Source of the DNA: Heliopora coerulea
Taxonomy: Eukaryota > Cnidaria > Anthozoa > Scleralcyonacea > Helioporidae
Assembly (NCBI GenBank): GCA_030142905.1
Contig: JASJOG010000066.1
Location: 1,240,001 to 1,304,000 of the forward strand
Direction of reading: 5' to 3'
Length of the DNA stretch: 64,000 nt
Part shown: positions 38,446-51,906 of the stretch, one piece after another
How positions within the stretch are numbered: position 1 is the first letter of the stretch
Layout of the letters: every line of letters begins with the position of its first letter
Notes under the pieces: model-generated
The model's database searches: none
Seen by the model: only the letters and a program-made list of their open reading frames with translations
Told to the model about the DNA's origin: nothing
Position numbers and translations under genes: made by a program

Positions 38446-40732
38446 TAGTATTTGAAATTAAACCGCTTGTCAAATACGCTATAACTAAAACTGAATGCTT
38501 TACTTCGAGCTCTCAAACTCTTCCAAGAATTTTAGTCAGTCGATTAAGTAACTCATCAAAATGACCACAATCAAATAAAAAAATTGTTAGTATATACCAC
38601 CCTTGTGATTCCGCTATGTTTTCATGAGCTCTCCAGTCTAGTATCTAGACCTTCTATTCTTGGTGGGGGATTAACAACCGAATGTAACTCGACGTCACAG
38701 CCTAATCCCAACAAAGTCCGTAAAAATACATTTAAAAAGACCCAGTAATGATTGGAAATACATATATATCGTTTGTTGGCAGAACATCGAATGTCGTGAA
38801 GTAAGTTGGAGATTCAGGTTTATTTGGAGACTATGTTATGAGTCAACATCGATTAGGCCATTTGTATATTGCTACCCTTGACCTGCCGTGTCCACTTGAC
38901 CAATTCTAATATAGAAAGTTTAAATTTTGTACCATTGTTATTCAACGTTTCTTTTTCTGTTTCCCTGTCGCAATCGCTTCGAATGCATGGGATAAATTTA
39001 TTATTCTGGGTATTTTCGAGACTTGGTGGAGAGTTCGGTTATGCAATCTATTTCTTTGAAGGCTCAAGATCTCCTCACCAAGAATGAGCTTAGAAAAGCT
39101 CCCTAATTCATGGAGAGTGAACTCCGGTTCTCTACGTTTTTCAGATCCAGCCATTTAAAAATAAAACACCGTTTTGTCCCATGAAAACGTCTGGTGTTAG
39201 AGTAAAATTAAAAAGCCAGGTACAGACCGAAAAGAATTAAGATACTACACTAACGTGACTTACAAATGAAGGAGAAAGCTGGAACGTCTTCGTTCGACAG
39301 GTTTAGCAAACACGACGACATATTCGCCGGTTCAAGATATGATTTTTACACAACCACAACAATACTTAAATGGTTCTTAGGTGAAACACTTTCCAGTCAT
39401 TTCAGGTCCCCATTAAAGTGACAAAACGTCGGAAGACTCATTAAAAAGAAGGCTTTGACGTTTTAGCCTGAGCAAGAACAAATCAGAGCGAAGTTTGCAG
39501 TGTCTATTTGACATTAAATAAGTCCTGAGTCGTTCTTTCAAATCCGGTCGCTTAATGGCGATTCATAAAATCAAATTTTAAACACAAAATACGCATATTT
39601 AATAATTCGAGATGAAACTTTGCAAGATTTCTAATTGCTATGATATTTTTAAGACAATCTTAAGAAAGTACCAAGAATTTTTGGTCAGTGAACCACTTCC
39701 AGAAAGGAATATAAATGCTCGTAACTTTGCTTTGAGGAAGAATGGAAAAGAAATAAAATGGTAAAACTTTACAGTATATATATATAAATTTATATTTCAA
39801 GAAGGAGTGCCGGTAACTTTCTGGTGATCAAAAATTTCTTATATCAACTATATATGGTAGGTGATGAATTCCAAATATTGGCGTTAAATATAGCCTTCTC
39901 TTCATCGCCATAACGACCACTATAAATACAGATCTCGTGGCCAGGTCCTCAGCTATGGCTTTAGCGACTCAGTTGGAACAGCCCTGGTACGACTCCCACC
40001 ACAGGGCCTACGTTTGCAGATTTCGCTGCGGGTCTCGAATATAAGATTGACTCTCGAACTAGAAGTACGTGTTCGTAACTAACCCTTGCCCACAATTCCA
40101 TTATATCCCTTGAGGATGAGTGAGGTTGATGGTTTTTCAAAACTATCTAAAGCCTAAAATTTAACTTTTAATTGACAAATAGTCATTATAACTCTGAACC
40201 GTGATAAAAAGTTAACTATCAGCCGAAAGTAGTCTTAACAGTTAAAAATGTCAAATTTCCGATAATTCAGTACCCCTATCCGAAATGGGTGGCCAGGGAG
40301 AGAGAATACAATCAAAAACAGCAGCAACCGCAACAACAAAAGAAAGGACGAAAGAATGAACGAAAGAAAGAAAAATTCCCAATGGCAAAAGTAAAGAAAA
40401 TCGAAATAATTAAAAAAGTTTTTAAAAATATTGATAAAAAAAACTGGGAAAATTTGAGGAGTCTGAGCCACAGACGGGTTTTGAACTCACTTGTATCCAA
40501 CACAAAAAAGTAAGTCAGAAATTTACACCACTCGCCCGATAATTAAGACAACCCAAATTGGAAATTTTCATGATAAAACTGCGGATCAATTTATTTACGT
40601 TTAAAATAATCTCTTAAAACAAATGAATGATCAAATGTAATAGGACCACGCCGCTCAACTATATATCAGTGATTTCAACATCGGTAAGCAAATAATATGC
40701 GGAAATATTGCTCTTATGATTTAATTGCATAC
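38446..40732. other. Intergenic, no supported gene
   Basis: Short frames only. There is a Lys/Gln-rich purine tract at 40310-40450 and a short TA run near 39778. Confidence 0.5.
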
Positions 40733-41115
40733 ACCAGGGTGACGAATCGTATGTGACAATTGTGTCGTGTGGATGGAGCCTTAAGGTGGATTTCCAGTTG
40801 GCACAAATCGCTGCATCGTAAAAATTGAATAGATTCCAGCTTGGTTCCATTCGAGAACTCCTGAGACAACTGAGAGGAAAAAATCACTCACGCGACATTT
40901 TGCACTAAGGGGAAATCCACCTTTAGAGCCCGTTCACGCAATAAAATTGTCGTACATGAACATTCGTCCTAGGGTATCTAATGCTGTCTCAAAGGCACAA
41001 TTCCTACTTTCGATTTGATCACTGAAGTAGCGATACATCTGGAAGACTCCAGTGCATTAAGTGAAACAAACAATCGTATCCGACAATTGTAGCGTGTTTT
41101 TCGAGCAAATGGGCC
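40733..41115. mobile_element. MITE arms with AATTGTC core around the Harbinger-type MITE
   Basis: Left arm 40733-40780 (reverse complement GGCTCCATCCACACGACACA then ATTGTCACATACGATTCGTC), right arm 40926-40970 (GAGCCCGTTCACGCAATAAA then ATTGTCGTAC) and a third inverted end at 41068-41115 share the same terminal pattern. A related end pair lies at 52898-53095. Confidence 0.55.
40784..40922. mobile_element. Harbinger-type MITE with TTA target duplication
   Basis: The ends AGGTGGATTTCC and GGAAATCCACCT are perfect inverted repeats, flanked by TTA at 40781-40783 and 40923-40925. A 3-bp TWA duplication is the PIF/Harbinger mark. Confidence 0.8.
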
Positions 41116-44100
41116 TAAGACATCATTCATTAAAGATATAGTGTGCTATAGTAAATATTTTAGAAAACAATAATTTTCGAATATGCAAATTTTTAATTAC
41201 GTGAGTGAAACTCTTGTTTAAAAATTCAATTAAGTCGGCCACGGCAGGACGTTGAGTGTAACCTACACTGTAGTCGGCAGCTTTCAAAGTTCAAACGACA
41301 GACAAGCTAGACTAAAACGGCAGAAATCATGTTTTACATGGTGACACTTAAGGTGAACTTTACGATACTTCAAATCAAACACAAGATTCTTACGTTATAA
41401 ACTATTCAAATGATTAAAAACAATGAAAGTTACGCAAATAAGCGAACACCATGTAATACCTGCAGATTAAAATCGCTAATCCAGTCCATAGTAAGATGAT
41501 GACGCGCCAAAATTACAACTAATTATCATAATCGTCAGGAACAAACTAATCTTGAAAACGTTTTTCGGAAGAGCCAATAAGTGACCAGAATGTCGACGAT
41601 CAACCGATGGGTCTGTTGTTCATTTAACGAAGCCACTTGCTGTTTTTTGTCTGTACTGACACGTTTGCTATTAAGACGAGCACTTTAAGAACAGAGCGCT
41701 GTCTCTACGAGCTGCAGTACTTGCTTTCGGTTGTCGTTACATATTTCTTGAATTGGGATGGAAAAAAGCATTGTTGTTGATAGTCATCTACCGATTAATT
41801 TTGTAAACATCTTTGGTATTGTCTCCTCACATGTGACTGGTGAGTGCTTCGCACGTGGTGTTGGCAAGCAGAGCGGTGACACCAACAGGCAAATAATCAA
41901 CATGAAAAATCGAAAGAATCCCTATGCGAGAGCGAAGCAATCGTCTTACACTATGGCTAATCGAATACTTTGAACAGCTCAAACTAAGGAAAAAGAATAA
42001 GCTGCTACATCATTCTTGTAAGTTCTACCTATTTTGGTGCATGTGGTGGCTTATTCCACTTGCTTTTGTCAGGATTACAGTCAGATCATTTGAATTATCC
42101 TTGATTAGAGATTAGTGCATGCGGTATAAGTTTGGTGTTAGTAGAAAAACGAATGTACATGCTTCTCAGGCTTTATTAGGAAGAAAATACTTCTGATCCT
42201 CTGACAGGAGTCGAGCTCATAACCTGTTGACTGCCCATGAGATGATTGCCCATGAGATGCCTTGAGATGGCACAGCGCAGGTTACATTGTGTACTTGTTC
42301 ATAATTAGTGTAACATGTCCGGCAAAGTCGGGGAGTCCCAATTTGATTCCCTTAAAGGGAATCGAATTGAGACTCACGATCCCTTCTATTGCTCTGAAAT
42401 CTTGCCTGAGGGTAATTAAACGTGACCGATCAACCACATACACTCACCTGTATAAAAGATATGACTTGTAATAACTAACATATAGAAACTCATAGGCTAA
42501 AATATCACAAGCAGGACCAGTCAATATGCATGAGTTCGAATAGCTTAGAGCACGATGGTTACTCTCAATAAAGTATCATCGACCGAAAGATTTGACTTTA
42601 GTCTGCGGATCAGAAAGCTTTTTTCAGTAACCGCCTCAGAGGTACGTAATTTACCGGATGTTACCACAGATTATTCCAACTAGTACAGCCCCATCATGCG
42701 TGCTAGTCAACGGCTATTGCTCTTTTCATTAAATACATCTTTTGTTTTTTATGTTATTGTTTTTCAAATCTGGCAGTGTTAAGCCCCTTATTTTCAGCCT
42801 ACGAATACTTATTACAAATTTTCATCAGTCAATGCTAACACGGCACGATATTAATGATATTTGATTGAAAATCGGCAAAAAAAATAATTATGAGCAATAT
42901 AAAATCAGGCTTGTTACCTGATGCACGAATTAAACTGGCAATACCAACCAATTTGCTATCAGGAAAATTCCTTCTTGATAAAAGTTGAACTTACATAAGA
43001 TTTTTAGTGCACAAACAAGCCAGATAGTCGACGTCATATCGAAGCCAGCAAGCCAGTTAACTCCTTAGTTTGTATTGCGCAGTTTAAATCTTGCTCTACA
43101 CCAGGGATTCCTGAGCTGGGTTTGAAAAATCTTAAAAAAAACCAGTACACTTGATTTCAGTTTCCAAACTACACCATCTTATTTCTCTTCCTACGTACAT
43201 GTGTTAAAAATTCATATCGAACTCAACGGCCATTTCAACGGCACATTGCACATGAATTTTAAATTAATTCTAGACGTTTCCAGTCGATCTAATCATTAAG
43301 AGTTCAGCTGCTTGTTGTTCGGCTGGCTGTCTCTCAAGAACGCGACGACTCAGTAATTATACTCTTGAATACATTTAAATAGATAAACTTCCACAATTTT
43401 CCAATCTCTACCTCTGATCTTCCTGCGACAAACAACATACACATACAGTTAATTTTTCAACATTGACTGGATCTGGAAGGCGCACAGTGCATCCAAAAGA
43501 TGTTTGTAAACTGGTTTTGTAATCGGTTGGCATCCTAAAACTCAGCTTCGAAAAGCCCTGACTGTTTTCCAAAATAAACTTGACATCTGCCACTTCTTCG
43601 TCCTCACTTTAACTACTCTTCAACTCGCGGTCGAGACTATCCGCAAATACCGCAAGCACTAACTGGTAGACACCCTTCCTTATATTGAAAACTAAAAGTA
43701 AACTTTGGCTGCCATGTCGTATTATTTAATAATTTACATGGCGAAGATGAATCCGATGCATTTTTTGCGAAGAAAATGCTCCACTTCTCTTTTACTCAGG
43801 GTATTTAATGCTCAATGGGAGAACGATACTTGTAAAATATGCAAGGAATTCACGCAAAGCAGCTTGCTTCGAGAGTGGTTGCCAGGTTTGAGATGTAAAT
43901 TATCTTGTCCGAATTCACAGCTCTGAATCCGCAATAATTCAGTTCTTGGCTAAATTAAGAGGAGACTGCTTAAAATAAATCTGTAAGGATCCCCGAATTT
44001 CATTTGTTCTCGCAAAGAAGGCATTGTTTTTGCAACGTTTTAAGATTAGAAATAGTTCGGGTTGTTTATATCCAAAATTTCAAAGGCGACCGAGCTTGCT

Positions 44101-44745
44101 CGGAGTTGGCTTAGTTGAAAATATCTCCCAGTTTGACTAAACTTTATCACCGGGAGTACGAACCCAAGAGTGAGCCGACAGTTCTGTTCCGGAATAAAAC
44201 GTTCTAATTTGAAGTGATCACAAGCTATGTATCAACAAGCTCGTCACCTGCCTTATGCTAACTCACTGAACTAAAGTTGTCATCGCGGTGACAACGAAAC
44301 AGCGTTCACGAGATTGGTAGAATTGGTGTGACGTAGAGCAGCAAGATATCTTTACCTTCATTCGTTTGCCTAACAAATACCAAACGTCTTTCCTTCCTTC
44401 GTAAGTTCATCACTATCAAGCCCATGCGATAAATATTTTCACTGCACTGGCATTATCTAAGTCAGCAGGTGGTCGACTTCGCCTTCGTTGTAGCAAAATA
44501 AGTTGAGTCAGGGCAAGGAAGGACTACGGCAGTAAAATACAATGTCAAACAGCTGGCGGCACACTAAACTGCCCGACCCACATCGTTTGCCGTACTTTTC
44601 ACGTCCTCAATAGCTGACTGGTTTCCTCATTCTTTAGATTGTTGATGACATCGCAGAGTACGGAGACCAAAGACGACATAATAAACGTAGATATCTCTAT
44701 CTGACTTACATATCTGAACAAAAGAAAGGTAATTTCATTGCGATC
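41116..44745. other. Upstream of the GPCR, no supported gene
   Basis: The 42333 hairpin is the only clear structure. A minus-strand frame at 43408-43610 and a plus-strand Cys-containing frame at 43714-43926 are open but unrecognised and could be exons of unseen genes. No clear TATA box precedes the GPCR. Confidence 0.4.
42333..42375. repeat. 43-nt near-perfect hairpin
   Basis: GAGTCCCAATTTGATTCCCTT is followed after one A by its inverse with 19 of 21 positions pairing. No gene is next to it. Confidence 0.6.
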
Positions 44746-45828
44746 ATGGCCTTTGCGAATGGCAACAGTGGCAACAAAAGTCAGTCTTCATACAAGAGTT
44801 CTGAGGAAGAACGGATTATTCAAGCAAGCCTTATGGTAGTGTTAGCTATCGTAAGTTTACTGGGGAACGGCGTCGTAGCGTTTATCGTGATTATGCGAGA
44901 GAGGTTACGTACTCTGTCCAACATATTACTTGCCAATTTGGCATCTATTGATTTGGTAAAGAGTGGAATACTAATTCCGTTTCTGACATCAACCATGGTG
45001 ATCACTTCAGAGGATTCGCCTCTTAAGGGTAAGATACCCTGTCTTATTCTACTATGCTTCAGTGCTTTCGGTGCTACGGTGTCAACGTTGGCGTATGTGA
45101 CAATTGCAATCGATAGGTACATAGCGATTGTGCATCCAGTGACCTACAAGCAACCTTGGAAAAGTCGGACTAGTGCGCGTTGTCTCTTCGTCTTGTCGCC
45201 GTGGGTTATAGCAGCTGGGGTGGTCTTTCCAATCTACATTGGCAGTCACATTCAGGTTGAAAATATCGACGTTTCGTGCTCGGAATACCGAGCTAAATTC
45301 ATGGGAAATCCGATTACGACTGCAGTATCACTGAGCATCTTTGCCTTGTCGTTATTTGCCTTGATTATTTTGTACGCGTTGCTTTTCAACAGTATAAGAC
45401 AGTTGGCGAAGCGGAGGATACAATCCGTATCAACGGAAAACTCGCAACGAGTGGAAGAAAGGGTGAGGAAGATGGAGATTGACATTGCAAAAACGACGGC
45501 GATGACTGTCGTCGCCTATATCTTCTTGTGGAGTTTGTACACGGTGGCAACTTTGCTAAGACTTCAAGACTACGTATCGTTCTGGCTTGACTTTCTAAGC
45601 CTTTTCCTGCAGTATACGAGTGGGGTTATTAATCCCGTCTTGTACTTTGCTAGAATAAGGGAATTTCATGAAGAATTACTGACCTTATGCCAACCTCGAT
45701 GGAGGAGATATGCAAGACCGGCTTCAACGACAGAGCGAACTCGACGGATTTCGTCGACTGTGAATTTACGAAGTCCGGCTTCGTCACTCGCTCTCAAAGA
45801 AGACTCAGACCAGTCGGTAAATGTCTAA
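44746..45828 (+). CDS. Class A (rhodopsin-family) GPCR, intronless
   Basis: 360 codons from ATG (context cgatcATGG) to TAA. Seven hydrophobic segments: about residues 26-50, 58-84, 98-122, 145-166, 192-216, 248-272 and 278-301. Class A landmarks: Asn41 in LLGNGV (TM1), Asp69 in NLASIDL (TM2), Cys99 and Cys178 for the TM3-ECL2 disulfide, Asp123-Arg124-Tyr125, Trp153 (TM4), Tyr210 (TM5) and NPVLY 296-300 (TM7). One sequon (NKS at 10-12) lies in the short N-terminus. Cys315 after helix 8 is a possible palmitoylation site, and the tail is Ser/Thr/Arg-rich. The TM6 CWxP motif is replaced by LWSL, and TM5 lacks its usual proline. Ligand unknown. Cnidarians have many intronless orphan receptors related to amine, melatonin or adenosine receptors, and this could be one of them. 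Confidence 0.95.
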   Translation: MAFANGNSGNKSQSSYKSSEEERIIQASLMVVLAIVSLLGNGVVAFIVIMRERLRTLSNILLANLASIDLVKSGILIPFLTSTMVITSEDSPLKGKIPCLILLCFSAFGATVSTLAYVTIAIDRYIAIVHPVTYKQPWKSRTSARCLFVLSPWVIAAGVVFPIYIGSHIQVENIDVSCSEYRAKFMGNPITTAVSLSIFALSLFALIILYALLFNSIRQLAKRRIQSVSTENSQRVEERVRKMEIDIAKTTAMTVVAYIFLWSLYTVATLLRLQDYVSFWLDFLSLFLQYTSGVINPVLYFARIREFHEELLTLCQPRWRRYARPASTTERTRRISSTVNLRSPASSLALKEDSDQSVNV

Positions 45829-45931
45829 GATAAGAAAAACATCATTGTTTGGAAGAAATTGGTAGGTGAATTCATATTTGCTTGAACAGCAAAAAGTCGG
45901 GCTGTGCCGGAATAACAGAGAGGCATTTTTT

Positions 45932-45937
45932 AATAAA
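45932..45937 (+). terminator. Poly(A) signal of the GPCR gene
   Basis: A canonical AATAAA lies 104 nt after the GPCR stop codon, giving a short 3' UTR. Position and sequence support it; cleavage is not proven. Confidence 0.6.
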
Positions 45938-48900
45938 TACGCATGCAAGTCATGAATAGCGTTCAAATAGATAATACGTATAAGGTCGCCGTGAGATAGA
46001 CATACGTAAAAATATGCAATTAAAAATCGACCAAGATGCTGTTTGTCTGATGTTTTCTTTCCTTAATTTGTTTAACTTCTCAGGTATGTCCGTCCTATTT
46101 CGCATGCTTAGACGTCAAACAAATATGAATTCTTTCCCTGATGTGACCATATATAAGCTCGAGCTAAGCACTTTATAATTGATAGGTTTACTCCAGTTCA
46201 AGATAGCCAGACGTGCCCTACAGCGCACCAAGCGAGGTGACACCTCTCTCGCCATGGCTGGATTCTTGATTGCAAATGTTCTTTCTCTGCGCATTTAAAA
46301 TCAACAAACATCAAGAATTTTTCTCGAAAAGTTTCTTGGCAAATGCAGTCACCTGTGGGTACAAATAAACATGTTTCCTCGCGGAAATTCCTTCGAGAAT
46401 TCTAAATTCTTTTGTCCACTTATTTCTTACGGTCAGTTTTCCATAAGGCGAATCTGATTACTTGAATTTGATTTCGATCAACTAGTTGTACTCAAATCAA
46501 GTAGGAAGACAGTTGCGCACAAGCGGGAAGGAATGGGAAAAATATTGCTATGTTCTCTGACGAACTATGTTATAAGGGTTAGAGAGTACATGACAGATTC
46601 GCTAGACTAAGTACAAAAAAATAAATACAGTAAATTAGTGAAACAAAGTAAAACCTAACTTTTTACGTTATGCCACAGATTTTGTGATCATTTGTATTCT
46701 TCATTAGGTCAGGTCATATGTTAAGTTAGAGCAGTTTGTAATGCAGGCTCACTTTAAAAAAGAAAATCACGATGTGGCACAAAGAAATCTTTCACATGAT
46801 CGCAACCTAAGAGGACAAGATTGTTAACTAATTGTACCACGTCCGAATACTGAATATGGTAGATATGATAGACAGGGCATTCGTTGGAGACCAAAACTTT
46901 GGAACTCCGTAATCAGTCATGTGAGAAATGAATTCCTTTAATATATGTATATTTTAATATAAAATATTTATATAATATATAATAAATTATATATTAATAT
47001 ATATATATAGTAATATAAAATTCCTTTAATATATATATTAAAATGCCATGTTTCTGAATCTACTCTTCACTCGATGGGCATTCCCACCTCATAAATACAT
47101 ATGTATAATGTGCGTGTGTATATATATATATATATATATATATGACTATCTAGATGTAGACGTAGGCGTATATGTACAAGGGTGTATATATATATATATA
47201 CCCTTATGTGTACCCTTACTTTAAACAGTCATGTTCGGCACTGGTTAAGTTCGACGTTTCTTACAAGAGTAAATCTCAAGTGAAAAATTCAAGTCGTCCA
47301 TTATTGTGAACAAGACTATTCGGACAAACTGCTTGCATGTGCTCCGATTTTTTAAATCGACCAAGGAAAAAGGGAAATATAACTCCCTTTTTTAGGAGGT
47401 AATTCCATGTGCAAGGAATGGAATACTGGAAAATGTGTTGTTTCGAGGTCTATTTCTGTTATAGTATGAATGTAATAATACTCAGTCTATGATCTTTGAG
47501 AATGTAGTATGCACAGAATGATTGGCTTAGCCCCTTTTCAAATGTCATTCTATTACCATGTTGAATTCTCTTACGAAACAGAAAAGGTGAATTACGTAAG
47601 TATCTTCTTAGTTCACTCGAAACTGAAAATACGTTTCCGCATTCCGGAATAAAATTTTGAGAACGTACCAGGCCAAAAAACGTCACGTTAACCACACATA
47701 AGCAAATGCAACCACGATTTAAGGATTGGCCTTAACTCTTTCCCGGCGGCATAAGACTTTTGTTATTTTACTTTGGCTAACGCCAGACGATTTTACTCGT
47801 CAAAGGAAGAGCTCCCGTTTTGAAAGAGTTAACGTAGCCCATCACAGCAAAATCCTAAATCGCATTACTCTGATAGGATGCTGTCATGATATCTAAAATA
47901 GCCACAGTAAATGCTGTGTGTTCAACCAGCACACCAGGGAGTCCATGTCGATATGTCACCAAGGATAAAATTGAGGAAAGCCCTTCACCAAATTTCACAA
48001 AAAAATAAGATAAAATAAAACCTGGAGCAAGATCAAGAATGAGAAGCCGAGGATACATAGCAAACATATGGCGGGAAGGGGAACAATCCAAGCCTGAAAA
48101 CAATAGCTAGAGCCAGCTGAAGCCTGTACTCCGTACCGGGAATCCCTTTCCAAATAATGTCGTCACTTTAACGCTTTAAATCGTGAACAGATCTCGTTAC
48201 TGACAGTCACCGTAGTCTATAAATGCTTAAAAAAAGTCTAATTTAGACATCCTATTTCAGGCATTTGATTGTATTTCAAGTCCTATTAAACACTAATACG
48301 CGACTTAATCCTGTCTAGTCTGGTCTATTTCTAGTATCAAGAATTACAGGAATTGAGTGTTTGGCTCCACCTCCCCCATTTCTTTGTTACAAACTATATT
48401 TTCCCAAAACCCGGTTGAGCCCATGATCCCTCTTTCATGCTCATCAAGGGGATCGATATGGGCCATTCCCGGCCTAAATCCAGGTCGCATCCAAGCCGTA
48501 TTATGATACGCCCACCTCCATGCCACATCTGCACTGTATGTGACAGATCGCATGATTCGAACTAACAGATTAAATGGATTTGAACATCGCACTTTCATTC
48601 AACGCGACCAGAGGGCAATGTGGTGTAAATGAGACTAAGGCACATAGGGGTTAGTGGTCGTTATTTTGTGTTCGCTTATATTCTGATTGAGACAGTAGCG
48701 CTGCATGCCGTTTATCAAATATGTAACCAGAGATCTACATCAGTGGGAATGCACAGATACGCGGTTCTCGCACGAAACATTTGCTCTCCTAAAACGCTCC
48801 CCGAATTAATACAATTTTGCAACCGCAATAGAGAAAAAGTTCTGTTTTGCCTATTGTGACAAGCCAAAGAAATCAGATTGCTTCCTCCGCAACTAAGAAC

Positions 48901-50481
48901 TCGTCAAGACTCGAGGACTTTGCCCTCGCAGCACAGCAGGTCAGTGTCTACTGGTTGTGTGGGCCACTAATGATGGGAGTCTTACTGACAAGGTTTAAAT
49001 GAACTGGTAAGGTTTCGACATGAATTTTGTTTTCTAAATAACCTCGGTTTAGGTTTGAACCATTTCAAAGCAGCCAACAGCATAACCCTTTGTGATTGTA
49101 TAAGAGAATCTAAAAGACCCAAAGACAAACGGACAAGATGCGCCGCCGATTTCCACATTTTAAGAGCGAATCTGTCATCATAATCGGAATTTTCCTTTTT
49201 CAATAGAGCATGAACAGAATATTTAATGAATTACAATAGAGCATATAGTCCATATTTTATTGCTTTTTGAGGCCAAAGTGCAACTGTCGCCCACTGATTC
49301 AGTCGCACTGGGGGTGAGCATCACAGAAGGATAAAAAACCCCCGATTCTTTTCCTTTGCTGCTAAATCGTGCTCATGTTTCTACAGTTTGTACTTGATTA
49401 AGTAATTCAGCCCTTTGTTCCCTTTCGTCTGCCCAATCATGCATTTCACACAGTAAGACTTTAAAAAGGTGTGGGATACACATTTTCCTTTCGACAGTAA
49501 TTTGTAATTGCTATAAAAGAGTATAGCAGCTGGGCTTATAGCTGTTGCTATTCAACATAATACCCAAAGGTGGGTAGAACATCAGACGCACTATAATTAC
49601 TAACGGTCGCCGAAGTAATGAATACGGTCTCACTTAAACATTTAAAAGAACGGATAAGCATAAGTGTTTTGCAAAGCTAAGTTTCGGACTGGTTAAAAAC
49701 AAGACATCATAATCGTTAGCCACCATCGGCTCGACAGACTCCCACAGTTCAACATTTACTTCAAACAATTTCAAAATACCTTTATACGGACTTCCTGTGG
49801 TTCTCTTATTATTTCTCCTGTTTGTCCAACAGACAGACGATTTAACGTCGACCAGCCCAAAATGTAATTACTTCCGTTACTGGAACGGAAAAACAATGGA
49901 AATTGACCTCTTCACCGTCGGTCACCGTGCCTAAAATGACTCTAGGCGTTCGAGGAAAAAATTCAGATTTTAATATTGAACTACAAAAACACCCATACTT
50001 AAGTTCAGAATGTAATTAATGTCGAGTTTATATACAAATTAACTTTGTTTTACAAACAGCAGTTGTCGAGTGAGTTCACATGAAAGAATGTATAATTAAT
50101 TCTAATCAAATTCGAAAAGATATCTTTCGAACATAAATTGGAAGGACATCTTCCAAACTTTCAACCAAAACTGATGAAAGGGTGTAAAATATATGGAAGC
50201 GCTGGGCAAATTAGAAGTTTTCTTACTTTATTTACTTAACCCATCTGTGTTTACTTACTTATTCATTTACCTATTTTATAATTTATTTACCTAAGTTACT
50301 TCATGAAGAGAAACAAAGAAAATGGAGAGAAAAAAATACACATGTGGTAATTCTAATTTCAAAGACACTTTCAAATTTTCAAGCTGTTTATTTTGAATTT
50401 TTCATTTTAAACCGTTGGTTGTTCAGGCAATACTTGCTAATAATTACCTTGGTAACGTCTCTTTATACAAGGAAAAAGCTT
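45938..50481. other. Downstream of the GPCR, no supported gene
   Basis: AT repeats near 47 kb. A minus-strand frame at 48344-48598 (84 codons, WAYHNTAWMRPGFRPGMAHI) looks protein-like but is unrecognised. Confidence 0.45.
46940..47205. repeat. AT-rich tract with several (TA)n runs
   Basis: TATAATATATAATAAATTAT near 46972, (TA)n at about 47119-47142 and a second run near 47187-47200. Confidence 0.8.
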
Positions 50482-50604
50482 TAGGTCCAGTTCAAACGTC
50501 AATCTTTCATGTGTCGAATCTGTTAATGAGCAAAATCCTTTATTCAAACTGATTTGCATTTGATTCGGCGGCACATGAAAAGTTCGACGTTTGAACTCAG
50601 CCTC
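50482..50604. mobile_element. Palindromic MITE, copy 1
   Basis: The left end GGTCCAGTTCAAACGTC...TTTCATGTGTCGAATC pairs with the right end GCACATGAAAAGTTCGACGT then TTGAACTCAGCC. The interior (TGTTAATGAGCAAAA...ACTGATTTGCATTTG) is shared with the copy at 52730. Confidence 0.7.
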
Positions 50605-51738
50605 AGTGTTCATTTCAGCGAAACAAAACTATTTTCACGAGGTTAAGAACTCATCAGCGAAACTCGAAGCCGGAAGATAGTCAAGCTCAATAAGCCTCAT
50701 TGAAATATGAAATAAAAACTTGTTTTTCGTATAAAAGCTTGTAGAATAATTTCTTACGTTTGCGGTTCTCATGCTATTTGACTGCGGGAGCTCTACCCGC
50801 GTAAGTAAACCACCGACCTTTATATAACTGGGCTGCAGGATGACCCCAAAGTGTCCCCAAAAACATGGCGTCATTTACGGGTCCTTGTGTTCATGGTACT
50901 GACCACTGGTCAGTATTGCTGGTTCAGGCTGCTATCATCGACCAATCAAATGTCTTATTATATTTTGCGGAATTGTCAGTTTTCCGAGACGAAGCGATGT
51001 TTGGAAAATCCCTTGAAAAACAAAGTGTTTAAAATTTCAGATAGTTTTGGGGGAATGTATGTTAGGTAACCGCTTAATTTGTTGAAAAAATTACTTGAAC
51101 TACTTGGCGAAGGTTTTTTTAAAAAAATACCGGGTTTTAATACCTGCTCACTTCATGGTTCTGTAACCGGGAATATTTACCTTAAAATTAATGTTTTCTC
51201 GCTACGTGGAAGTTATTTCTCGTAGGAAAAAGGATTCGTTTATACAGAAAATGAAAGTCATAAACAACGAATCAGAAGTTCATTTGTCACCACCGAAATT
51301 AACTCGAGTTGTGAATTAAAAACTCATAATTAACGATAACCAATCATGTGAAGAAAGAAACACACTGTAAATGCCAAGAAGTTGAAAAAAATATTTACTG
51401 AAAGGACTAATAAATCACCCACAATTTCGTTAAAAGCAAAGGTCAGATCGAAGTCGCTGCCGTTAGCGGAAAGACCCATAAACTTCAATGCTGACGCCAT
51501 CCTTTTGGGGACACTTTTCGCAAGTCAAGTGTAATGAGACCAAGCAGTTCAGTTATATATAGGTCAGTGAAGTAAATTCGTCTGGCCTTAGCCGGATTAA
51601 AATAATAGAAGTCTTATCCCGCCGGGAAGCAGTTGTCATTGGTCCCCACCATTAATATGGAGCGTATGCATTCAGTCCCCAGACTCGAACAACAAAGGAC
51701 ATGGCGGCCTCGTGGGTGCACCTAACAAAAGATGATCA

Positions 51739-51906
51739 AAATTCTTTTAAGTAGACCAACATGGCGGCTACGACGTCAGGGGCATACGCTTTATACATCA
51801 ATTTTCATTTTGCAGATGCCAAATTCTTTTGTTAAGTAGACCAACATGGCGGCTACGACGTCAGGGGCACACGTTTTATACATCAATTTTCATTTTGCAG
51901 ATGCCA
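51739..51906. repeat. Tandem duplication, about 85-bp unit
   Basis: AAGTAGACCAACATGGCGGC is followed by TACGACGTCAGGGGCA and ATACATCAATTTTCATTTTG, and this is repeated with period 85. Few mismatches between units indicate a recent event. Confidence 0.85.

Noticed and set aside
44820..45485. Minus-strand frames of 77-100 codons
   Set aside because: Antisense of the GPCR coding sequence.
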